A program made the translations under genes and the position numbers. Below, piece by piece: positions 8,550 through 18,400 of a stretch of 64,000 bases of DNA; the first letter of the stretch is position 1; each line of letters starts with the position of its first letter. The notes under the pieces are model-generated. The model ran no database searches, was not told the origin of the DNA, and was given only the letters and a program-made list of their open reading frames with translations. Source of the DNA: an uncultured Lachnospiraceae bacterium (GTDB lineage Bacteria > Bacillota > Clostridia > Lachnospirales > Lachnospiraceae); NCBI GenBank assembly GCA_910584205.1, contig CAJUAA010000002.1, positions 124,001 to 188,000 on the forward strand, in the 5' to 3' direction.

Positions 8550-9665
8550 ATGGAACGAAAAGCGGAGATCAAGCCGCCGGTGGAAGTGCGGTATCAGAAG
8601 GAACTGGAAGCGCTGGCGGCGCTGGACGAGGGGAAACGGCCCCTGAACTGGAAGCTGTCTCCCAGAGCGGTGCGGACCTTTATTCTGGGAAGCCGGAATC
8701 CGCTGCTTTATAACGGGGAGGAGATCCCCGTCCGGAAGAAGTATCTGGGAAATGACGCGCTGGTGGAGCGCTGCATCATCACTCTGGCGGGAAACCGGGG
8801 CCTGATGCTGGTGGGAGAGCCCGGGACGGCCAAGACCATGCTGTCGGAACTTTTGTCCGCCGCCATCAGCGGGACCAGTACCAATACGATCCAGGGAACG
8901 GCGGGAACCACCGAGGATATGATCAAATACAGCTGGAATTACGCGCTGCTTCTGGCGAAGGGACCGGTGCGGGAGGCGCTGGTGCCGTCGCCGCTTTACG
9001 TGGGAATGGAACAGGGCATCCTGACCCGCTTTGAGGAGATCACCCGTACGCCGGCGGAGATTCAGGACAGCCTGATCAGCGTCCTGAGCGACAAGGTGCT
9101 GAATGTGCCGGAGCTGGGAGAGGACGGGCTGCTGTTCGCAAAGGCGGGATTCAACGTGATCGGTACGGCAAACACCAGGGACAAGGGCGTCAATGAGATG
9201 AGCAGCGCTCTGAAACGGCGTTTTAATTTTGAGACGGTCATGCCGGTCAGGGACGTGTCTCTGGAAAAGCAGATCATCATCAATGAGGTGGAGGAGCTGG
9301 CGAAGGAAAGCCGGATCGACATGCCGGTGGACGAGGACGTGGCGGAGCTTCTGGCCTCCACCTACCACGAGCTTCGGGAAGGGGTGTCGTCCATGGGGCA
9401 CCGCATCGACCGTCCGTCGGCGGTTATGAGCACGGCGGAAGCGGTGTCGGTCTATTACCAGACCATGATGACGGCATATTACTATGGAGATTCCCGCATG
9501 GATCTGGGATGCCTGGTGCAGAATCTGGTGGGTGCGGTTCAGAAGGAAAACAAGGAGGATATGGAAAAACTGCGCAGTTATTTTCAGACTGTGGTAAGGG
9601 ATAAAGGAGGAAAAGAGGGAGCTTTATGGAGCGAGTATTACGAGGCGAGAAAGCATCTGAAATAG
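8550..9665 (+). CDS. MoxR-type AAA+ ATPase, first gene of a five-gene operon
   Basis: A 371-residue AAA+ protein. Walker A is GEPGTAKT at about residues 89-96; the Walker B-like strand reads ILTRFEEITRTP, so the usual Asp-Glu pair appears as Glu-Glu. Sensor 1 (GTANTRDKGVNE) and an arginine-finger region (ALKRRFNFE) follow, then a helical C-terminal lid. MoxR ATPases are typically chaperone-like remodellers working with a VWA protein, and such a protein is encoded two genes on. Start 8550 follows AAGGAGAGG; the earlier in-frame start at 8424 has no such site and overlaps the promoter. The 3' end overlaps the next gene by 40 bases, indicating translational coupling. Confidence 0.9.
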   Translation: MERKAEIKPPVEVRYQKELEALAALDEGKRPLNWKLSPRAVRTFILGSRNPLLYNGEEIPVRKKYLGNDALVERCIITLAGNRGLMLVGEPGTAKTMLSELLSAAISGTSTNTIQGTAGTTEDMIKYSWNYALLLAKGPVREALVPSPLYVGMEQGILTRFEEITRTPAEIQDSLISVLSDKVLNVPELGEDGLLFAKAGFNVIGTANTRDKGVNEMSSALKRRFNFETVMPVRDVSLEKQIIINEVEELAKESRIDMPVDEDVAELLASTYHELREGVSSMGHRIDRPSAVMSTAEAVSVYYQTMMTAYYYGDSRMDLGCLVQNLVGAVQKENKEDMEKLRSYFQTVVRDKGGKEGALWSEYYEARKHLK

Positions 9666-12079
9666 ATTTCCCGGCATTGTATGATCTGAACCGCAGGGTT
9701 CTGTATTTTCCCATCCGCCATCACAGCCCGGCGTGCTCGTTTCATCTGAAAAAGGCCATTGCGGCCTATGTGCCGGACTGTATCCTGATCGAGGGACCGG
9801 AAAACGCCCAGGAGCAGATACCGGTGCTGGCCCACAGGGATACAAAGGCGCCGGTGGCACTCTATTATTTTTATAAAGATTCCAAAGGGCTTCTGAGCGG
9901 GGAAAAAGAAAGCTACCGCTGTTATTATCCCTTTCTGGACTGCTCGCCGGAGCTGGTGGCCATGCGGGAAGCGGCGGCGAGGGGGATTCCCGCGCGTTTT
10001 ATCGATCTTCCCTACGGGGAAATTCTGATCGGCACGGCGGAGGACCGGGGAATCCGGACAGAGGGAGAGAAGCAGTCCTACAATGACGACTATCTGCTGA
10101 GCCGGAGCGAATATTTAAGAAGGCTCTGCGAGAAGACCGGGCTTCGAAGCTATGAAGAGCTGTGGGAAAAATACTTTGAGATCGGCGGACTGTATCTGGA
10201 TACGGCGGATTTTGTCCGGCAGATGTCCGTCCAGTGCGGACTTTCCAGAGCGCATACGCCGAAGGAGGAGCTGGAGGCGGACGGCTGCCTTCTGCGGGAA
10301 CGGTATATGGCCCGGCAGATCGCGGAAGCGTCGGCGGCATATCAGAGGGTCCTTGTGGTGACCGGAGGATTTCATACCTACGGGCTGCTTGAACTTCTGG
10401 AGGGATCGGACAGGCAGGAACCTCTCCGGTACAGGGGGAAAACGGTCAAGCTCCATCGGCTGGCGGATAAGGATCAGGGCGTCTACCCCATCGCCTATTC
10501 CATGGAAGCGGCGGATGCATTAAACGGCTATGCCAGCGGTATGCAGTCGCCGGGGTTTTACCAGCAGGTGTGGGAGCGGCTTCTGGAAGACGGGAGCTTC
10601 CGGGGAGCCTGCGAGGGGGCGGTGCTCCATCAGCTGGTCCGCGCGGGACGGCAGGCAAGGAAGAAAAAGGAGCCGCTGTCCTCTTACGATATCATCTGCG
10701 CCCTGTCCATGGCGAAGGGGCTGGCGGCGCTTCGGGGGAAGCAGGAGCCCGGGCTGTATGAGCTGCGGGACGCGGCGCTTTCTTCCTTTGTAAAAGGGGA
10801 GTGCAGCCCGTCTACGGATCTGCCCCTTCGGATCCTGCAGGAGCTGAATACCGGAAACCAGGTGGGGAATCTGTGTCAGAACGCCGACCGTCCGCCGCTG
10901 GTTCTGGATTTTGAGGAGCAGTGCAGAAAGTATGGATTGAAGATCCAGTCGGCAGGCCGGCAGGAAACGACGCTGGAGTTGTTTACAAAGAAAAAACATC
11001 TGTCCATGAGCCGTTTTTTCTATCAGATGGAATATCTGGGGACAGGATTTGCGAAGCGTACAAAAGGTGCGGATCTTTTGAACCGGAAGGACAAAAGCCG
11101 AATCCGGGAGGTGTGGAACTGGCAGTTTTCCGGTTCGGTGCTGGCGGCGCTGGTGGATGTGTCCATGCTGGGCGGAACCGTGGCGGAGGCCGCGAAAGCC
11201 CGCCTGATCCGGCAGTTTCAGGGAAGCAAAAGCAGCCAGGAAGCGGCAAGGCTCATGGCGCAGGGATTTCTCATGGGATTTCTGGAAGAGCAGGCAGGGA
11301 TGGGAACACATGTTCGAAATATTTTGACGGAGGACGGGGATTTTTTCTCCCTGACGAAAGGATTTTCCCATCTGAGGATGCTCTATGAGCTGCAGGAGCT
11401 TTATGAGGTGCAGGACGACGCGGAGCTTCGGGACCTGATCGGCATTTGTTTCCAGAAGATCGTGCAGCTTCTGCCGTCCATGGCGCAGGTGAAGGAGGAA
11501 CAGCAGCAGGAATGCATGGAAAGCTGTCTTTCTCTGTATCAGATCACGGGAAGAGAGGGCTTCCGCCATTTCCGCCGGACCCTTCTGGAGGCTTTTGAGA
11601 GGCTTCTGGCCCGGCCGGGCATCGCGCCCGGGCTGGAAGGCACAGTGTTTGGACTGCTCTACGGTTATGACAGCCGGTATGAGGGACAGATCCAGGCGGC
11701 GGCGTCCGGATATCTGCAGGGAACGGACGAGATGCAGATGAAGAGCGCGGCGTTTCTGCGGGGACTTTTTTATACGGCCAGAGATCTGGTGTTTGTACAG
11801 GCGCAGTTTCTGGAGATGATCGACGGGCTTCTGGGAAAGCTTTCCCCGGAGGCGTTTATGAAACTGCTGCCGGAGCTTCGTCAGGCGTTCGGCTATTTTA
11901 CCCCGCTTGAGATCGACCGGATCGCCGGGAAGGCGGCGGGGATCCATGGAGTGAAAAAGCAGGAGCTGCTGCACGGGCGGATGGTAACGCCCATGGAATA
12001 TGAATATGGAGAGCTGCTGGACGCCTGCGCGTCGGCAGGACTTCAACAGGAGGAGTTATGGGACACACCAGTCAATTGA
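9626..12079 (+). CDS. DUF5682-family protein
   Basis: An 817-residue cytosolic protein. The N-terminal signature VLYFPIRHHSPACS, followed by PDCILIEGPENAQEQIP, is the DUF5682 hallmark, and VVTGGFHTYGLLELL near residue 250 carries another conserved His. The His/Glu pattern at strand ends is reminiscent of the ChaN/EreA/TraB-TIKI hydrolase group; that link is my inference. The remaining 550 residues are mostly helical with no known motif. It overlaps the MoxR gene by 40 bases and the VWA gene by 22, so the three are co-translated. Start 9626 follows AGAGGGAG. No biochemical role is known to me. Confidence 0.85.
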   Translation: MERVLRGEKASEIDFPALYDLNRRVLYFPIRHHSPACSFHLKKAIAAYVPDCILIEGPENAQEQIPVLAHRDTKAPVALYYFYKDSKGLLSGEKESYRCYYPFLDCSPELVAMREAAARGIPARFIDLPYGEILIGTAEDRGIRTEGEKQSYNDDYLLSRSEYLRRLCEKTGLRSYEELWEKYFEIGGLYLDTADFVRQMSVQCGLSRAHTPKEELEADGCLLRERYMARQIAEASAAYQRVLVVTGGFHTYGLLELLEGSDRQEPLRYRGKTVKLHRLADKDQGVYPIAYSMEAADALNGYASGMQSPGFYQQVWERLLEDGSFRGACEGAVLHQLVRAGRQARKKKEPLSSYDIICALSMAKGLAALRGKQEPGLYELRDAALSSFVKGECSPSTDLPLRILQELNTGNQVGNLCQNADRPPLVLDFEEQCRKYGLKIQSAGRQETTLELFTKKKHLSMSRFFYQMEYLGTGFAKRTKGADLLNRKDKSRIREVWNWQFSGSVLAALVDVSMLGGTVAEAAKARLIRQFQGSKSSQEAARLMAQGFLMGFLEEQAGMGTHVRNILTEDGDFFSLTKGFSHLRMLYELQELYEVQDDAELRDLIGICFQKIVQLLPSMAQVKEEQQQECMESCLSLYQITGREGFRHFRRTLLEAFERLLARPGIAPGLEGTVFGLLYGYDSRYEGQIQAAASGYLQGTDEMQMKSAAFLRGLFYTARDLVFVQAQFLEMIDGLLGKLSPEAFMKLLPELRQAFGYFTPLEIDRIAGKAAGIHGVKKQELLHGRMVTPMEYEYGELLDACASAGLQQEELWDTPVN

Positions 12080-13185
12080 ACAGATGGAGGCTGATCCTTG
12101 GAAGCTATTCCAAAAATCAGCTCAGCTTCGGCGCCGACGATTCGCTGGAAAACGGGATCTCCTGTATGGATCTGGAGGAAGCCCTGGATTTTCTGTATCA
12201 AAGAGAGCAGGGGGACGACGTGCGTCAGGGCAGCCTGGACGCCAGCCGTCTGACGGCGGTCACCTGGATCACGAAGATCCGGAAGCTGTTTCCGAAGGAA
12301 ACCGTGGAGATTCTGGAGCGGCATGCGCTGGAACGGTACGGGATGACGGAGCTTTTGACGGACCGGGAGGTGCTGGAGAAGCTGGAGCCGAATCAGGAGC
12401 TTTTAAAGACGATCCTCCAGCTGAAGCATCTGATGAAGGGAGATGTGCTGGACACGGCAAGGCGGATCGTGAAGACGGTGGCGGAGGAGATCGCCAGAAA
12501 GCTGAATCAGGATATCCAGCGGTCGTTTCTGGGAAAGATCGACAGGAATTCCGGCAGTCCCGTCCGTTCCATCCGGAATCTGGACATCCAGAAGACGATC
12601 CGGAGAAATCTGAAGCACTATGACCGGGAACATGATCGGATTCTGCTGGAGCAGGTGTATTTTCATGGACGGACCAGGCGGTACAGCCGGTGGCGGGTGG
12701 TGATCGCGGTGGATGAAAGCGGTTCCATGCTGGATTCGGTCATCCACAGCGCGGTGATGGCGGGCATTTTCGCAAAGCTGCCCATGCTGGATACCAGGCT
12801 TGTGATTTTTGATACCCAGGTGGTGGATTTGAGCAGCCACCTGGAGGATCCGGTGGCGACGCTGATGAGCGTCCAGCTGGGCGGGGGGACTTATATTACG
12901 GGGGCGCTGCAGTACTGTGAGACGCTGATCGAGAACCCCCACCGTACCATGGTGGTGCTGGTGTCGGATCTGTGCGAGGGCGGCAGCGTGGCGGCGCTCC
13001 TGGGGGTCAGCAGGGGCATTATCGAGAGCGGAGCGAAGCTGATCTGCCTGACGGCCCTTGACATGGAAGCCAATCCGGTATATGACCGCCGCACGGCGCA
13101 GCAGCTTGCGGATCTGGGCGCCCATGTGGGGGCCATGACCCCGGAGATGCTGGGAGATTTTATGGGAAGGGTCATGAATGGCTGA
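12058..13185 (+). CDS. VWA-domain protein (CoxE-like partner of MoxR)
   Basis: A 375-residue protein. About 200 helical N-terminal residues precede a von Willebrand A domain with a metal-ion-dependent adhesion site: DESGS at D219, a Thr in LGGGTYITGAL, and a later Asp in VVLVSDLCEGG. VWA proteins of this kind act as partners or targets of MoxR ATPases. It starts inside the DUF5682 gene (AGGAGGAG before the ATG) and is followed after 15 bases by the SWIM gene. No signal peptide or membrane segment, so the complex is predicted to be cytosolic. Confidence 0.92.
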   Translation: MGHTSQLNRWRLILGSYSKNQLSFGADDSLENGISCMDLEEALDFLYQREQGDDVRQGSLDASRLTAVTWITKIRKLFPKETVEILERHALERYGMTELLTDREVLEKLEPNQELLKTILQLKHLMKGDVLDTARRIVKTVAEEIARKLNQDIQRSFLGKIDRNSGSPVRSIRNLDIQKTIRRNLKHYDREHDRILLEQVYFHGRTRRYSRWRVVIAVDESGSMLDSVIHSAVMAGIFAKLPMLDTRLVIFDTQVVDLSSHLEDPVATLMSVQLGGGTYITGALQYCETLIENPHRTMVVLVSDLCEGGSVAALLGVSRGIIESGAKLICLTALDMEANPVYDRRTAQQLADLGAHVGAMTPEMLGDFMGRVMNG

Positions 13186-13200
13186 CGGGGAGGACGGCAG

Positions 13201-15396
13201 ATGGACGAAACATTAAAGGCGCTGATCGGGCAGGTGGATGACGACTATCTGACAGGGCTCAGTAATAAAGGAACGGTCAAGCGGGCATATAAGGACCTGG
13301 TACAGGAGACGCCCGCCGTTTCCTGGACGGAAGGGACGGCCAGGGTAAAGCTGAAGGAAGAGACCTGCGTCATCAGGGAACCTCTTGGAGAGAGCAGCTG
13401 CAGCTGCCCGTCTCGGAGCGTGTGCCGGCATGTAGTGACCGCGATTCTGTGGCTGAAACAGGAACTTTTACAGGACGGGCCGGAGGATGGCCGGCCGGAG
13501 AACGGCGGCGTTCCCCCGCAGAAATCTGAGGACAAAGAGGAACTGCATACAGCAGATGAAAATCATACAGAGAAAGAGCCGAAGCTTCTGGAGGAGATTC
13601 TGCGTATTCCCGCAGAACGTCTGAAACGTGCCTGCCGGGGAAAGCGTTACCAGCAGTTTCTGGAGCGTCTGCGCGCAGGGGAAGGCCCGGTGATCGAGGA
13701 AAGCTCCATCGTGACGGTGATGATTCCCTGGGATCAGGCGGTGGTAAAGCTTCTGGAGCCGTTTGACTATTCCACCTGCACCTGCCACAGCAGGGAATTG
13801 TGCGCGCACAAGGCGCAGGCGGTGCTGGCCTATCAGATGGAGAAAGGGCGGATCACATGGAAGGATCTGGAGGTGCTGAAGGAAGCGGAGCAGGCATGGG
13901 ATGTGGAGCAGGTTCACAGTACCTGCGGCAGCGTCTGCCGGGCGGTCGGCCATCAGATCTGTACCGGGCTTTCCAGACAGTCGCCGGAGGTGTCCGAGAG
14001 CCTGGAGCGGCTGGCGGTCATCAGCCACCGGGCCGGGCTTGCGTCTCTGGAGACCAGGCTTCGGGAAGCCTCGTCGGAGTATCAGCAGTATTTTCAGCGG
14101 TCCGCGGCGTTTCGAAGCGGAGAACTGCTCCGAAGGCTTCTGATGATCCACGGACTGGCAGAGAGACTCCAGAAAGCGTCCGGCCAGGAGGAGATCCGAT
14201 CTCTGGCGGGAAGCTTCCGGGATACTTATGAGCCGGCAGGGCAGCTGCATCTGATCGGCATGGGCGGAAGGACGTTTTCCAGCAGGACCGGATATGAGGG
14301 AGAGATCTATTATTTTCTGGAGCCGGAGCAGAAGCGATGGTATACGTGGACAGATGCGCGTCCGGTCTTCTACGAAGGCGTGCGGAGAAGGCCGCCGGCC
14401 GCCGCGGGAAACGCCATGGCTCCCTGGGGGCTGAACTGCAGCCGGGAGCAGCTGCAGAGCCTGGAATTCGACCTGCTGCATGCGAAGACCGCTTCCGGAG
14501 GGCGTCTGTCTGTGAGCAAAGACAGCAAAGGAGAGGCGCTGGGAGAGCGGAGCCTTTGCCAGGAGGGAGTAAAGGAACTGGTCTTCTGGGATTACGAGGC
14601 GCTCCTTCTGGAGCATTTCGGAATTTCGGAAGAGGGATCAGAGATACAGAACCGTGCGTCCGGAAGGCGGGAGAAGCTGGCGCTGGCAGGGGCGGTTCGG
14701 TGGGGCGAGACCGTCTTTGACACGGTGGAACAGCGTTTTTCCTGGAGTCTGTATGACAGAAACGGCCGCAGCCTGTATATTTCCTTAAAATATACGAAAG
14801 AAGAAAACATGACCATCCGGCTTCTGGAACGGCTGCAAAAGCGGCTGCAGAAGCGTTCCGGAAGGGCGATCGTGTTCTTCGGCTCCGTGTATCTGGATGA
14901 GAACGGGCGGCTGTGCCTGTATCCCATAGAATTTTTTATCAAGGAAGCGGAGGAGCTTGCAGAGCAGGAGGGACTGCCCGGCGTGCGGGAGGAAATGGAT
15001 GCTCCGGAATCTGCCGGAGGGAGGCAGGACGCGGCGGCGCAGGACCGGAAGGCGTCGGACGTGCCGCCGAAGGAGATCCTCCGGAGCATGGAGCAGTATC
15101 GGAGAGAGGCCGCAGGGCAGCTGTCCGACCTGTTTGTCAGCGGCCTGTATTCCATACAGGACAATGTGATCGGCCGGCTGTCGGAGCTTTCTTCGGAAGG
15201 CGAACGCATGGGGCTTCATTACGCGGGCGCGGCGTTTGGCCGGATCGGCAGAGGGCTGGAGGAAAGACGGCATCAGATGGAGTATTCGCCGGAGCCGGTG
15301 CTGCGGGAAATGGGGGCGCTGGAACGTTATCTGCAGGCGTGCGGGAAGAAGCTGTCCTGCGACATGGCGCTGTTGACTATGAGAGAAAAGCAATAG
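13201..15396 (+). CDS. SWIM zinc-finger protein with two CxCxnCxH motifs
   Basis: A 731-residue protein. The first SWIM motif is CSCPSRSVCRH at about residues 66-76; a second, CTCHSRELCAH, is at about 192-202. SWIM fingers bind zinc and are usually linked to nucleic-acid or protein binding. An acidic, low-complexity stretch (about 90-125) separates the two, and another (about 600-630) precedes the C-terminal helical region. The middle is not recognised. GGGAGGACGG precedes the ATG. Its place in the MoxR/VWA operon suggests a substrate-recognition or nucleic-acid-binding role, which is inference. Confidence 0.87.
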   Translation: MDETLKALIGQVDDDYLTGLSNKGTVKRAYKDLVQETPAVSWTEGTARVKLKEETCVIREPLGESSCSCPSRSVCRHVVTAILWLKQELLQDGPEDGRPENGGVPPQKSEDKEELHTADENHTEKEPKLLEEILRIPAERLKRACRGKRYQQFLERLRAGEGPVIEESSIVTVMIPWDQAVVKLLEPFDYSTCTCHSRELCAHKAQAVLAYQMEKGRITWKDLEVLKEAEQAWDVEQVHSTCGSVCRAVGHQICTGLSRQSPEVSESLERLAVISHRAGLASLETRLREASSEYQQYFQRSAAFRSGELLRRLLMIHGLAERLQKASGQEEIRSLAGSFRDTYEPAGQLHLIGMGGRTFSSRTGYEGEIYYFLEPEQKRWYTWTDARPVFYEGVRRRPPAAAGNAMAPWGLNCSREQLQSLEFDLLHAKTASGGRLSVSKDSKGEALGERSLCQEGVKELVFWDYEALLLEHFGISEEGSEIQNRASGRREKLALAGAVRWGETVFDTVEQRFSWSLYDRNGRSLYISLKYTKEENMTIRLLERLQKRLQKRSGRAIVFFGSVYLDENGRLCLYPIEFFIKEAEELAEQEGLPGVREEMDAPESAGGRQDAAAQDRKASDVPPKEILRSMEQYRREAAGQLSDLFVSGLYSIQDNVIGRLSELSSEGERMGLHYAGAAFGRIGRGLEERRHQMEYSPEPVLREMGALERYLQACGKKLSCDMALLTMREKQ

Positions 15397-15441
15397 AACA
15401 TATGTTTGCGACTGGATTTGGAAAGGGGAAAACGGATTCGT

Positions 15442-18400
15442 ATGATGAGAAAAGAAGAACAGGAGCAGGAGCTGCTTCAGAGAACGCTGGATTCGCTGGA
15501 GCTTACAGAGCATAACCGGCAGCTGGCGGACCATTATCTGGACCTGTCCGGGCCGGAGGACCCGGAGCTTTTGAAGGATGCGGAAACCCAGGATTTCTGC
15601 AGTCTGGACGAGATTGTCCGAAGGGGCGTCTATTATTCGTTCCTGACGGACCTGAAGAAGCGGAACGAGGCGCTGGCGGGACGGTTTATCCGGCTTCTGG
15701 TCAGGATCGGCGGAGTGACTGCCAGATACATGCTTTCCGGAAGGGGAGTGCAGGCGGATTTTGAATATGCGGGAAAATTTCTCACGGAGGAACAGACGGC
15801 GGCGCTTCAGGCGGACTGCACGGCCTGGAAGGAGTCCGGATGGTGTGGGAAGGAGATCCGGTTCCTGGTGGAGATGGGACAAAAAGATCCGGAATCGCTG
15901 ATTCGGATGCGGGAGCTCTGCTACAACGAGAAGGCGGTCAATACGAAGATGTTCCTGACGGCAGTCTATCTGCACTGTGTGAAGCCGCTTGAGGAGGAAA
16001 GGAGCATGCTCTGCGTCTGTGCGGACGAAGACGACGAAAGGGCCAAGGGCGATCCGTCCCGGGTCCGGGAGATGACCGATTATCTGGAGCGCCGGCTGAC
16101 GGGCAATATTGACGGGATGTTCAAGGACGGGGAAGAGCCGCAGGGAGAGGAGCTGGACCGGCTGAAGGCGTTCGTGCGGGAATCGGATCCCAGGGAGCCT
16201 ATGTCTCCGGAAGTACGGGCCGTCCTGTCCGGAAGGGAGAGCGGCCGTTATCTGGTGAAGTTTCTGACGTTTCTGGCTTTTCTGGCGGTGGAGCATTCGG
16301 ACCGGTTCGTGTCCATGATCCGTCTTTCCATGGCGATTGGGAAACATCCGCTTCCCAATCCGGCGCTGGATACGTGCAGGTTTACGGGCGAGGCATGGTT
16401 TGCACGGCATGCGGAAGCGCTGGAGGAGGTTTTGACGATCCCGGAGGAGGCCTATATCCAGTGGGCGGCCGCGGGAGTCGGAAAGGATGAACAGATCCTC
16501 AAGCGGATGGCGAAGAAAGCGCCGGACGCCGTGCTGGAGGCGCTTCCGAACATTCCGGCAAATCAGTACGGATTTCTGGCGGAACAGCTCAAAGCGGGGA
16601 ATCCAGAGTTCTATGAGAAAGTGAGCGAACTTCTGGGCGACCGGCACCGGCGGATGGCGGCTCATGAAATCACAGAGCGGTTCCAGCCGGCGCAGGATAT
16701 GGCGGAACGGTATGTGCTGGAGGAACTGGAGATCGAGGACGTGCTGCCGTATGTGAAGGACTGGCGGAAGCTGCCGATCTACGGGACGGAACGTGTAGAC
16801 CTGATCCACAGCTGTCTGGAAAACGGGCTGGAAGAGCTGCATCGGCGGGCGCTGGTGCTGGAATGCCTCCGCCTGCACGACAGTTATTTCCGCCTGCACT
16901 GGCTCTGCCCGGAACCGGAGGACGGGAAGGGGGAAAAGGGTTACAGAAAACTGATCGACCCCAGGCAGATCCGTGCGATTCTGGAGCTTCTGAAGGAAGA
17001 ACACGTTCCGGCGCTGTATCAGATGGATTTTCTGGGTACCCGGTATGCAGATTTTTACGATTACAGCGATCAGAGGGTCTATCGGTCGGATACGGCGCTT
17101 CAGAGGTGTGTGGAGGCGCTGGCGGCCAGGCACGCGGACTGGAAGGACGAATACAGGGAAGCGTCAAAAGGAAGCCTGGCGGATACCCGGATCCTGGCGA
17201 TCCGGGTCATGGCAAAGCTGGGGGAGGATTACAGGGACATCCTGCTGTCCTGTGCTTCCGACAGTGCCAAACAGGTGCAGGAGCTTCTGCAGGGGATTTA
17301 TACGGAGCATAAAAACTGGGAGGCGGACATTCTCGCCATGCTGAAGGCGAAGAAGGCTTCCGTGCGGGAACTGGCGGTGCGGGTACTGAAGAACTGGGGC
17401 GCGGAATCGTACCGGGAGCCGCTTACGCAGGCGCTGGCGGCCGAGAAGACGAAAAAGGTCAGAGACCTGCTTCAGGAAATCCTGTCGGCGGGCGGGCAGG
17501 AAGAGCCGGAACAGACGGGAAAGGAACTGGTAACAGAACTGTTGTTCGGAGGCGTAAAGCGGAAGCTGTCCTGGTTTCTGGAGAAAAGGCAGACAAGGGT
17601 GCACAGACAGGACGGAGAAGAGGCGTCGGAAGATTATCTGGCGGCGATTCTGGCGGCTTACGCGGGTATGAAGGTTCCCGGCATTCACGCAGGCGCCAAA
17701 ACGCTGGCGGCGGAATTGAAGCCGGAGGAGCTGGCGGCGTATGTCCGGGAGCTGTATGAGCTCTGGCTGTCGGAAGACGCGCCGGCGAAGAAAAAATGGG
17801 TGCTCTACGCCGTCTCCATCCACGGAGGCGAGCCCGTCGTGCCGATGCTGTATGGACAGATTCAGGAGTGGGCGAAGGGGACAAGAGGCGCCATGGCGGC
17901 GGAAGCGGTGCGGGCGCTGGCTCTGAACGGAACGCCCACGGCGCTGCTTCAGGTGGATCAGATCGGCCGGAGGTTCCGGTTCCGTCAGGTGAAAGCCGCC
18001 GCCGCGGGCGCCCTGTCCTCCGCGGCGGAACAGCTTGGCATGACGAGAGAGGAGCTGGAGGACCGGATCGTGCCGAAGCTTGGCTTTGATGAACAGATGG
18101 AACGGGTCTTCGACTATGGAAAGCGGACATTCCGGGTGTCCCTGACGCCCGCGCTGACGCTGGAGGTGTGCGACGATAAGGGGAAGAAGCTGAAAAACAT
18201 GCCTTCTCCCGGGAAGCAGGACGATCCGGAGACGGCGGGCGCATCCTACGACGCCTGGAAGCTGCTGAAGAAACAGCTGAAAACGGTCGTTGCCGACCAG
18301 ACCCTTCGCCTGGAGCAGGCGCTCGGCCTGGGCCGGCGCTGGCCGACAGACCGGTGGCGGGAGCTTTTCGTGGAAAATCCGGTCATGCATCAGTTCGCCA

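Noticed and set aside
10520..12046. 508-residue minus-strand frame opposite the DUF5682 gene
   Set aside because: Shadow of the plus-strand gene; no recognisable domain and no ribosome site.
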